A DNA stretch of 64,000 bases from Opisthocomus hoazin (lineage: Eukaryota; Chordata; Aves; Opisthocomiformes; Opisthocomidae). The position numbers and the translations under genes are program-made. This document shows positions 46,955 through 55,920 of this stretch, piece after piece (position 1 is the first letter of the stretch; each line of letters opens with the position of its first letter). The notes beneath the pieces are model-generated. The model was not told the DNA's origin. It did not search any database and saw only the letters and a list, made by a program, of their open reading frames with translations. The stretch is taken from contig NC_134418.1 of the NCBI RefSeq assembly GCF_030867145.1, forward strand, positions 6,816,802 to 6,880,801. Direction: 5' to 3'.

Positions 46955-47026
46955 GCGTTGGTGGTATAGTGGTGAGCATAGCTGCCTTCCAAGCAGTTGA
47001 CCCGGGTTCGATTCCCGGCCAACGCA
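46955..47026 (+). tRNA. tRNA-Gly (UCC) sequence, abutting an LTR at the primer-binding position
   Basis: A complete 72-nt cloverleaf: acceptor GCGTTGG/CCAACGC, anticodon stem GCTGC/GCAGT around loop CTTCCAA (anticodon TCC at 46988-46990), T-loop TTCGATT with stem CCGGG/CCCGG, and discriminator A. Box B (GGTTCGATTCC) is intact and TTTT follows at 47039. It could pass as a functional gene. However, the next three bases are TCA (CCA with one change), and the 3' end points at the end of a minus-strand LTR 15 bp away. This is exactly how a retroviral primer tRNA would lie. I favour a reverse-transcribed copy of the primer over an independent gene. Confidence 0.9.
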
Positions 47027-47041
47027 TCACCGAAATCATTT

Positions 47042-48138
47042 TGCTTTGGCCTGGATAAATGCCAGGTGCCCACCAAAACCACTCCATCACTGCCCCTCCT
47101 CAGCTGGACAGGGGAGAGGAAATATGATGAAAGGCTCGAGGGTCGAGACAAGGACAGGGAGAGATCTCTCACCAACTGCTGTCACGGACAAAGCAGACTG
47201 ACCTTGGGGAGAAAAGGTATTTTAATTTATCACCAACCAAATCAGAGTAGGATAGTGAGAAATAAATTCAGATCTTAAAACACCTTCCCCCCACTCCTCC
47301 CTTCTTCCTGGGCTCAGCTTCTCTCCCGTTTCTCTACCTCCTCCTCCCGAGCGGCACAGGGGGACGGGGAATGGGGGTTATGGTCAGTTCATCACATGTT
47401 GTCTCTGCCTCCCCTTCCTCCTCAGGGAGAGGACTCCTCACGCTCTTTCCCTGCTCCAGTGTGAGGTCCCTCTCATGGGAGACAATTCTCCACAAACTTC
47501 TCCAGCACGGGTCCCTCCCACAGGGTGCAGTCCTTCAGGAACAGGCTGCTCCAGCGTGGGTCCCCACGGGGTCACAAGCCCTGCCAGCAAACCTGTTGCA
47601 GCGTGGGCTTCTCTCTCCATGGGTCTGCAGGTCCTGGCAGGAGCCTGCTCCAGTGCGGGCTCCCCATGGGCTCACAGCTTCCTTCAGGCACCCACCTGCT
47701 CCGGCGTGGGGTCCCTTCCCTGGGCTGCAGGTGGATCTCTGCTCCACCATGGAACTCCATGGACTGCAGGGGGACAACCTGCCTCACCATGGTCTGCTCC
47801 ACGAGCTTCAGGGGAAGACTCTCTGCTTCTTGAGCACCTGCTACACCTCCTTCTTCACTGACCTTGGAATCTGCAGAGTTGTTTCCCTTACATCATCTCA
47901 CTCCTCTCTCCTCACTGCCATTTCATTGCAGGTTTTTTTTTCTTCCCTTTCTTAACTATGTTATCCCAGAGGTACTACCACCAACTCTGATTGGCTTGGC
48001 CTTGGCCAGCAGTGGGTCCATCTTAGAGCCGGCTGGCACTGGCTTTATCAGACATGGGGGAAGCTTCTCGCAGCTTCTCATAGAAGCCACCCCTATAGCC
48101 CCCTCACTAGTAAAACTTTGCCATGCAAACCCATAACA
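47042..48138 (-). mobile_element. Avian endogenous retrovirus LTR, single copy, minus orientation
   Basis: Reading the minus strand, the LTR begins TGTTATGGGTTTGCATGGCA at 48138 and its last CA before the primer site is at 47043-47042, about 1.1 kb. It has a poly(A)-type ATTAAA at 47221-47226 and an internal GC-rich minisatellite. The sequence resembles a common avian ERV LTR family that I know from bird genomes; the exact family name needs a library search. No gag, pol or env and no second LTR are present. It lies in the same orientation as the receptor gene. Confidence 0.85.
47500..47790 (-). repeat. About 50-bp minisatellite inside the LTR
   Basis: Units begin at 47500, 47549, 47596, 47648 and 47699, each starting near CTCCAGCGTGGG on the + strand and spanning 47-52 bp. 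Two weaker copies follow, beginning CATGG. Units differ by several bases each. Confidence 0.8.
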
Positions 48139-48800
48139 GTTCTTTAATCTCTGTCACATCCCTAGACCCCTCATCATCTCTTGGTCAAGCTGAGGAGCCT
48201 TTGCCAACTTGCCCATTCCTTGTATAGAAGCAATGGAGGACTCCTGGCCATCCCTCCTGCTCATCTGAGCCTCTGAGATGGACCAAAACTGCAAACAATT
48301 TCCAAGAGGTATATGCACTGTGGATTTATTTAAGGGCATAATGATGTTCTCTGCTTTGTCCTGCTTCTCTTTCATAATGATCCCTAACGTGGTTTGCTAC
48401 TTTTGATTGGCAGTTAGCACCGAGCTGACCTTTCCACATGACTGCCTATCACCATCCAAAGATCTCGCTCCTGAGCAGCAACAGTCAGCTCGAGCCTGCT
48501 GCTTTAGGTGGGAAAACAGGATGAAATGAGGAAATTAGGTTCTCTCCATCTTTCCCATATTCCTTCACTTCACAGTTGAATGTCTTCTTCCATTTTAATG
48601 CTCACTGAGCTTCATAAAAGCTTTTTTGCAATTCTATAGGTCAGGCCTTATCCTTTGTGCCCTGATTAAACTTTGTTTCGCCTGCAAATATCACCATCTC
48701 ATGATACACTATTTTTCTGGTTAGAGATGTATTGAACACCACATATCCCAGCCCCTGTCCCTGTAAAGCGTGTTGCCGACCTCTCTTCCATACAGTAACT
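48139..48800 (-). mobile_element. Old LINE fragment, RT C-terminal region (CR1/L3-like)
   Basis: On the minus strand it gives a decayed RT catalytic box region (FAGET where F/YADD-T is usual), then ENIIMPLNKSTVH and LQFWS, matching ancient amniote CR1/L3 LINEs. It stops at 48139, exactly where the LTR begins. Similarity is weaker beyond about 48700, and the true 5' limit may reach 49100. Confidence 0.65.
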
Positions 48801-49976
48801 CACCATCCACTCCCCCCCTGCATTTCACCGTTTGGACAAGTATTTATTCACACAAGGAGCTTCCTTTTTAACTCAGGACTAAAAGTCCCTGCCATGAGGG
48901 ACCGTACTGAAAACCTTTCAGAAAGCCAGGCAGACTACACCAACTCAGCCACACACTTGCTGTCTTCTTCCAAGCACTCCCATACAGTTGTGAGGCTGGG
49001 CTGCCTTTTATAAACGCAATACTGACTTTTTTTCCTTGGATGTAATTGTGTATTACATGCACCCACTCCTCCTTCAAAATTCTCAGCTCCCTCCCCTGAC
49101 TTCTATTTACTTGCTGGATTTACTGGTTTCTTTCAAGTTAAAAAATGACAAGAAAAAATAAAAATCAAGAAACAACTAGAGCTGTCTAGAAAATATTAAG
49201 CAGGAAATCTCGTCCTCTGCCCCTCCTCATTGGAGCTGGGGCTTGCTGACTGAGACCTGAAGGTCTTCTGCTCCTCCAGCGCTAAGAACAACCAGGCTTG
49301 CTGAATATCAAGCTCGGAGGCAGGGCCCTGAGCAGGTGCTGCTAAAAGTCTGCAGGGTGTCTTAAGCACATCAGTCTGAATGAAAATGTTCCTCGGACAA
49401 GATTTCACATCCTGGTAACACCCCATAAAAATAAAATAAAAAATCCTGCCTCCAGTTCTCACGTTATTGACAGGAAAGTGGATAATCTGCGCCTTTCTTC
49501 CAAACAAACCCACTGAGGATGACATCAAATTGGATGAGGTCCCGCAGAACAGTTGATTTCAATGCAACCACACTTCCCGGCAGAAAAATTGCTCAGCCCG
49601 TTCTCCTCCCTACGTGGTCTGCACAGACAGCACAGTGACCACTGGGTGGCAAAACCACGAGGTGACCACGCACGGCCACGCAGCCAGCCGAGTCACAGAA
49701 CCTGCCACCGTAAGGTCCGTTACATGGTCCACCTTCCAGCTCATCTGGTCATCCGCCATCTCCCACACCTGCTGGAAGATGCTGGTGTCCTCACAGCTCC
49801 AGGCCTCTGAAAGGTCTGGAAACAGCCCTCTGATTGCCACCTCGAGCTGACCTCTAGCCAGCTTAAGCACAAGAACATCACCCAGTCAGCCCTATGTTCT
49901 CCTAGAAGAGCTTGCAGCATTAAGATAGGCTCCCAAAACATGAACAGCAAAAAACAGATTCATGAAAAGTCAATGA

Positions 49977-50032
49977 TTTAAAAAAATCAATGTCAAATTT
50001 TAAGGTTTTAAAAAAATCAATGTTAAATTTTT
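49977..50032 (+). repeat. AT-rich tandem duplication, two copies 30 bp apart
   Basis: TTTAAAAAAATCAATGTCAA at 49977 recurs as TTTAAAAAAATCAATGTTAA at 50007, each followed by ATTTT. Confidence 0.8.
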
Positions 50033-52200
50033 TGTCTATGGCCTTGAATAATCATAGATGAGAATGCTGGATTCGTTATTTGGGTTTTTTAGACATAACA
50101 TTGCAAGAAGAAGGTTTAGAAGTCGCATCTTCCTTCTCCTGCAAACAATGACTGGGCTCACACAGTTGTTAAGTATGTACCAGTGTTAGTACAACTCTAA
50201 TTAAAGCAGATTGTTACTTACACAGCACTGCTCTGGTACTGATCTGTGAACGCACACTGCACTCAAGACTCCAAGCAGAAGTAGGACACAGCTATTTGAG
50301 TTCATCTTTGGGAGCTCTCTATGCTGCTCAAGCGCCACCTTAGCCACCAGCTTGGGTTAAAAGGTCTTCTCAAGTGAAAAACGAACAGCAGGTGCTTAAT
50401 GCAGCATACATCCAGGAGCATGACACAATGATGCATAAATACCAGAGACAAATGTGCCTACACTCACAAAACATCAGCGAAACTCTCTTGCATCACGCTA
50501 TTTTTTGGTCAACACAAGGACAGACTGTGTGGCTGGAAGCGAGACTCTCCTCATTTGACCTCTGCAATTTCTCCATTCAACAAATGTTCAGCAAAAAGAA
50601 GGGACAACGGATGCTGGAAACTTCAGGTTTGGATTCAGGGTGCGGACAACAGGGTCCTGCTGCTGCTGGCTCCTTCTCAAGGACCCCCGGGCAGAGAGTC
50701 CCTGGAAGCTCATCCCCCAGTCTGTGCCACAGCCGAGCACCCAGGCTGGATCTCTCTCACCCTTTTTGCCTCTGACTGGGCAGCCAACACCTTCTCTCTT
50801 GCTAAGGTGCTACTCCTGAACCTCCTGGACAATTGATAATACAGGAAAGTGGGGAACGATACGGTCTTAACATTTCTGTGGAAATCTCTGGGACAAAGCG
50901 GGATGTGCCACCCTTCCCAGGGATGTACTTCCACAACTTCAATGTCAGAGCTTTTAAGTTCTCTTACGAGCTGCAGCACCTCATGTGGTTACATGGCTGG
51001 TAGACCAGTTAACACCAGTCTTCCAGCCTTTCCTGTAAGAAGCCCTCTCAAATCCACGGGATAAATGCCCAGCTGTATCACGATGTGGGATCATCCCAGG
51101 TGCCGTAGGGTTTGCATTGTTCTGATTTGGACATTACAGTTTTGCATCCCTTCAAAAACTGGTGGGCTAGATTCTGCTCTCAGTCTGCTTGAGAGAAGCA
51201 GCTCCATCATTTCATCAGTTTTCCTTTACAGAAAGTTTGACCTGATTTATTCAGCGGACAAATCCCAAATAAAAGGTTAATTTAATCACTAAATGGTATC
51301 TTTTGATGGCAGGGGAGGAAAAAAGAGCTCTGCTATCTCAAGGCTGACTGCACCTTAAAATCTTAGAGGAATTATGAAAATTGGAAATATATTTGCTGCC
51401 AGACTCTCCTCCTCCACTAAACCAAGTACAAGTCGGTGCACGGCAGCGTGCAACCGTAGCTGCCCCAGGACCTCAAAACACGTTTCCCTCTGCCGTGAGC
51501 CGAGGCAGCAGCAGCTCAGTGTGTGGCTCTGCAAGGCTGGTGTGTGGCGATGGAGGAGGAGGAACATCCCTGGGGATGCTTCCACCTGTCAAACGTGCGT
51601 TCAGGGCGGCCACGCAGCAAGAGAGCCTTTGCGCTGGCTTTCCTTCTCTCTCTCTTCCTCCACCCGACTTTCCCCTTTGAAAAGCAGCGTTTCTCAGGGC
51701 ACGAATGGCTTCTTTCCACCCCAAAAATCAGCGCAGAGCAACTCCTACGAGCTAACCAGTCCCAGGTCTGGGAACGCAGAAGAGGCAAACGCGCCATCGT
51801 TACCTCCCAAAGCGATGGTCGAACGCAGCCGGCCAGCTCGCGGCCGCCCGGCCGTCCCGCAGAGCCGGGCGCGGGGTGCTTTTCCCGGTGGCAGGGTACG
51901 GGGGGCTCACTCCGGCTTGCCGGGCTCCCCTGGAGCTGCTCCCAGCCTGGCTGCGGGCGGCTGGCGGTTTCTGCCCCGGCGCAGGGCGTCGAAGCCGCAG
52001 CGATGGGATGGCACGGTGGGTTGTGCTTGGAGATCTGTCCCCGGCAGAAGCTCACGCTCTTCCACGGCGAAAGCAAATCTATCGCTACCACCCCTGCGAG
52101 GAGCCAGGAGAGGCTGAAGCGCGGCGGTAAAACTCGAGGCAAAGTTAAACCCGTGCCACAAACGTGGGGGTTCCTGCTGGTGTTTGGGGAGCGACTGAGC

Positions 52201-52365
52201 TGGGGGGCCAAACCCCGACCCCCGCGGGGGGCAAAACCCCCAACCCCTGGGCTGCGAAAAGCCCAGCCCCCGGGTTGCAAAACCCCAGCCCTTGGGTGCC
52301 AAATCCCACCCACCGGGGGTCAAAAAGCTCAACTCCCGGGGGGCAAAAGCCCAACGATGCTGGAG
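52201..52365 (+). repeat. About 23-bp minisatellite, GGGGGCAAAACCCC type
   Basis: About seven imperfect units of the form GGGGGGCAAAACCCCCAACC plus a few bases. G-runs and C-runs flank an A-rich centre, so each unit can fold on itself. Confidence 0.8.
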
Positions 52366-52439
52366 GGCACATCCCCCCCCCTGCACCAGCCTGGGGGGTC
52401 CTGCCCGGCAGCGGGGTCTGCCTCGGAGGGGAGGAAGGA

Positions 52440-52600
52440 GCGTGGAGGGGGGGGAGGCAGTGTTTTGGGGGGATTCCTTCGGATTGGGGGGGTTCAGGAC
52501 CTACCTTGGGGGAGCCCGCTGGAGAGGGGGGATTTTCACCCGCTGGAGGGGGGGGGTTTCCACCCGCTGGAAGTGGGGGGGGGGGAGGTCCCACCGGGAG
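52440..52600 (+). repeat. G-run cluster with CACCCGCTGGA repeats
   Basis: Many runs of four to eleven G, with CACCCGCTGGA at 52538 and 52561 and a related CCCGCTGGA at 52517. Such spacing favours G-quadruplex on the + strand. Confidence 0.75.
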
Positions 52601-52701
52601 GGGTGAGCAGGGTCAGTCCTGCCCGCGAGGAGCCCAGCCCGGGGAGGGGACCGGCGGACCTGCCCGGGGATGGGGAGGGGGATGCCGGCGGCGGCACTTA
52701 C

Positions 52702-52790
52702 CGGCAGCGGGGAGCCGCGGCAGCCCGCCTCGCCCGGGGACCGGCGGCGGGGGGAGCCGCCCCGCTCCGCCCCGCTCCCAGCCGGGAGGC
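52702..52790 (-). other. Putative non-coding first exon of the amine receptor
   Basis: A minus-strand donor GCCG|GTAAGTGCC has its exon edge at 52702. GC boxes are immediately upstream in transcription and no ATG-initiated receptor text is present. The upper limit is a guess. An alternative donor, AAG|GTAGGT, lies near 52504. Confidence 0.35.
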
Positions 52791-52795
52791 GTTCC

Positions 52796-53125
52796 ATCCA
52801 GCCAGCCATCCCCCCATCCATCCATCCACCCACACCTCTACCCACCCCTCCACCCTTCCCTCCCTCCATCCATCCTTCCATCCCTCCACCCACCCCTCCA
52901 TCCCTCCCTCCATCCCTCCATCCCTCCCTCCACCCCTCCCTCCCTCCCTCCATCCATCCTTCCATCCCTCCACCCACCCCTCCATCTCTCCCTCCCTCCA
53001 TCCCTCCACCCCTCCCTCCCTCCCTCCATCCATCCTTCCATCCTTCCACCCACCCCTTCATCCCTCCCTCCCTCCATCCCTCCCTCCATCCCTCCACACC
53101 TCCCTCCCTCTCTCCATGTGCGATG
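52796..53125 (+). repeat. CCCT/CCAT polypyrimidine tandem array
   Basis: Almost pure C/T with A every fourth base (CCATCCATCC, CCCTCCCTCC), with a higher-order repeat. CCATCCATCCTTCCAT recurs near 52865, 52950 and 53027. All long open frames here simply translate the repeat. Confidence 0.9.
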
Positions 53126-53145
53126 GTTCCCCGTGGAAACAGTGA

Positions 53146-53312
53146 GGTTTTTTTAGTTTGTTTTTTTGTTTGATTGTTTTTGTTTTTTGTTTTTTGTTTG
53201 TTTGGTTTTTTTCTGCATTCAAACCAGCCCTTCCTAACACCCAGCACCTGCACGGGCACAGCAAGCACACAACTGGATAAAAACAACAAAAAAAAAAGAG
53301 AAAAAAAAAGGG
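53146..53312 (+). repeat. T-rich tract followed by A-rich tract
   Basis: About 70 bp of TTTTTTG/TTTG text (53146-53212), then 65 bp of mixed sequence, then an A-rich run (53281-53312). The two tracts are roughly complementary. Confidence 0.75.
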
Positions 53313-54254
53313 TGTGTGCAACGGGATTGGCTTCCCTATTGCTAAAAGCAGAGGGACGCTTTGTTCATAAACTAAACGAAAATGTTATAAAAATCCCAGA
53401 CTTTAAGAGAAATCTGTTAGCACTGGCGCTGGTGAGATGTTGCCTGCCCAGCCCCTCTTTGCCTCGCCAAGGAGGCTGAGTGGGGCTCGGTGCGGTGGGA
53501 TGGTGGCCACTGGGTTTTGGAGCAGAGCTGGCTGGGTTGGAAACTGGGCACTGGGTTGTTTAGGGATGCCCCTGGGGGAAACTCAGCTAAACTGGCTGCT
53601 TGGAAAGGAGAGGTCCTCCTCCCAGCTGCAGGTCTGGGCTTGGAGGAGCGGCTGGCACCTCTCAGACTCCTTGGGGAGCTGATTCAGCTCAACGGTCTGG
53701 CAGAAAACGAACTCGCCAAGAAAAGGTATAAAAATCTGTTTCGCTGAGAACTTGGGTGAGTGTCACACATGAAGCTGAGAGTGTGTAAACCTCGTCCGTA
53801 GCTCCTGTCCTAAAACAACCCCCTAAATCACACCCAAATGCATCAACTCTTCACAACTGCTCGCTACCACCAGAAAGTCCTTCTCCTTTCCCACCTGTTT
53901 TCCAAAATTTTTCAGGTTTGTTTTCCAAAACCTGTTTTTCATGTATTTTGGACTGTATTTTCACCCATCAACAAAAATGTCCTTGGAGCATTTTCTTGAT
54001 GAGTCTGGAGAGGAAACATCTTGAGCGTCGTTGGTGGAAAATAATGAAACCCAGATTTACCGTCCTCTCCCTGGAACAGCTCAGCTCTTGGCTGGCCATT
54101 GGCCTTTCAGGTTTCAAACTTGTGTTTGACATTAACAGTCAAACTGTGATGGATGAGCAAGTTTGGAACATTTTGTGTCATGTTTATGGCTTCAGAAATA
54201 GCAGATTGCCCTTTGAAAATAATAAAATCTACCTTAAATGATGCTTTTCCACGC

Positions 54255-54293
54255 AAGGAAGGAAAGAAAGAAAGAAGGAAGGAGGGAGAGAGC
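54255..54293 (+). repeat. GGAA/GAAA microsatellite
   Basis: A pure purine run of AAGGAAGGAAAGAAAG type, ending GGAGGGAGAGAG. Confidence 0.85.
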
Positions 54294-54891
54294 AAGTAAT
54301 TTGTATCACACCCAAACACAACCTCATCTCTGTATTTTCCTTCAACAAGGATAAAATATTTTCTATAAAGGTTGACAACTTGTGCGTGGGTCAGAGAATT
54401 TTGTCAATCTAGGTTGATTTTATTGCTTTAGTCAACATAAACTTCTGTGTATTTCTAAAAAAGTCAGTTTTGACAAGTTCTGTGTAAAATACTTTCACAT
54501 TATTGTGTTTAAATATCTTCTAATTTACATTTCATTAAAAAAATAAAGGCTTTTATAGAACTTGAAATTTGTTCAAAATATTTTATTTCTGATAAAAATA
54601 CCTTGTTTTCAAACGTGAAGAAAGGTTTTTCCATTCTCCGACCTGCTTTGCAAGCTGAGCTCTTGAAGCCACTTTCTGACCTCCTTCCTCACACCGTTAC
54701 TGAGTCAAAATGGGACTGAGCCAAACGGGAGCACCTGACCAGGGAAGACAAGCAAAGAGGAGGAAGTTATAAAAATAATTTATGGATTGAGAGTTTTATT
54801 AACAAGCTTGTAGCAAACTCCGTTATTCCTCCAGTGCTCACAACTGAACGTCAACAAATAGAATGAAATCGTATATATATTATATATAAAT

Positions 54892-54981
54892 TGACGGTAG
54901 GACTTGATGATCTGACGGTTGGACTTGATGATCTTAGAGGTCTTTTCCAACCTTAGTGATTCTATGCGTCTATGATTCTAT
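54892..54981 (+). mobile_element. CR1 3' tail with a 21-bp internal duplication
   Basis: TGACGGTAGGACTTGATGATC (54892-54912) is repeated with one change at 54913-54933. Then TCTTTTCCAACCTTAGTG and ATTCTATGCGTCTATGATTC follow, the CR1 3' end. It is embedded in a TATATA-rich stretch. Confidence 0.85.
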
Positions 54982-55133
54982 GAAATTGTATATTATATTA
55001 TATTTTTGTATTATATAATAAAATATTTAATAGATAATAGAGCCAAAAAATTACAGAGACAAGAAAAAAACTAGTTAAGTAATGGCTACTTTATCTTTTC
55101 TTTGACAGAACCTTCCTAAAGCATTCTTTTTCA

Positions 55134-55920
55134 TAGAATCACAGTCATAGAATAGTTTGGGTCGGAAGGGACCTTTAGAGGTCATCTAGTCCAACCCCCC
55201 CTGCAGTGAGCAGGGACATCTTCAACTAGACCAGGTTGCTCAGAGCCCCGTCCAGCCTGACCTTGAATGTTTCCAGGGATGGGACATCGACCACCTCTCT
55301 GGGAAACCTGTGCTGGTGTTTCACCACCCTCAGCATAAAAAATATCTTCCCTATATCCAGTCTGAATCTACTGTCTTTTAGTTCAAAACTATTACCCCTT
55401 GTCCTATCGCAACAGACCCTGCTAGGAAGTTTGTCCCCATCTTTTTTTATAAGCTCTCCTTAGGTATTGTAAAGTCCCAATAAGGTCTCCAAGGAGCATT
55501 CTCCAGGCTGAACTGCCCCAACTCTCCCAGCCTTTCCTCCCAGCAGAGGGGTTCCAGACCTTGGATCGTTGCTGGGGCCTCCTCAGGCCCCGTTCCCACA
55601 GCTCCAGCTCTGTCCTGTGCTGAGGGCTCCAGAGCTGGACGCAGGACTCCCGGGGGGTCTCAGCAGAGCAGGGCAGAGGGGCAGAATCCCCTCCCTCGCC
55701 CACTGCCCATGCTGCTGGGGATGCAGCCCAGGGCATGATTGGTCTTCTGGGCTGCGAGCACACATTGGTGGCTCATGTCCAGCTTTTCATCCCCCAGCAC
55801 CCTCAAGTCCTTCTCGGCAGGGCTGCTCTCAGTCCCTTCATCCCCCAGCCTGTATTGATAGTGGGACCCTGCGCTTAGCCTTGTTGAACCTTCCTTTTTC
55901 TCCTCCTCTATTTCCCTTGA
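55134..55920 (-). mobile_element. CR1 LINE 3' fragment, about 790 bp
   Basis: The longest CR1 here. On the minus strand it reads [40 protein letters not shown] and [18 protein letters not shown], the ORF2 C-terminal region, then the 3' end at 55134 (CATAGAATCACAGTCATAGA on the + strand). Frameshifts break the reading frame, so it is inactive. Confidence 0.95.

Larger units (their letters stand above)
45460..52701 (-). other. Putative 5'UTR intron of the amine receptor
   Basis: Inferred intron between the acceptor above 45459 and a GTAAGT donor at 52701 on the minus strand. It contains CR1, LINE and LTR insertions and a 30-bp tandem repeat. Whether it is really spliced out is an inference from splice-site text only. 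Confidence 0.4.
51770..52800. promoter_or_regulatory. CpG island, probable promoter region of the amine receptor
   Basis: GC-rich DNA dense in CpG and including CGGCCGCCCGGCCG-type text at about 51841. GC boxes lie at 52757-52776 (CCGCCCCGCTCCGCCCC on +, that is GGGGCGG on minus). It lies upstream of the receptor on the minus strand and is followed by a good minus-strand splice donor. No other gene start is seen nearby. Confidence 0.55.

Noticed and set aside
46803..47090. 95-codon minus-strand frame
   Set aside because: It joins antisense tRNA and LINE remnant sequence; a chimera of repeats.
47371..47955. 194-codon + strand open frame
   Set aside because: It lies wholly inside the LTR, antisense to it, and reads the 50-bp minisatellite. 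No known domain.
51523..53145. A 540-codon + strand open frame, with overlapping 330- and 265-codon frames
   Set aside because: It is open in several frames on both strands because the DNA is GC-rich and repetitive. Its second half translates the CCCT/CCAT array and the minisatellite, with no domain or splice support.
52501..53289. Minus-strand frame rich in [10 protein letters not shown] repeats
   Set aside because: It is a translation of the polypyrimidine array on the complementary strand, present in all three frames. It is simple-sequence DNA, not a protein.
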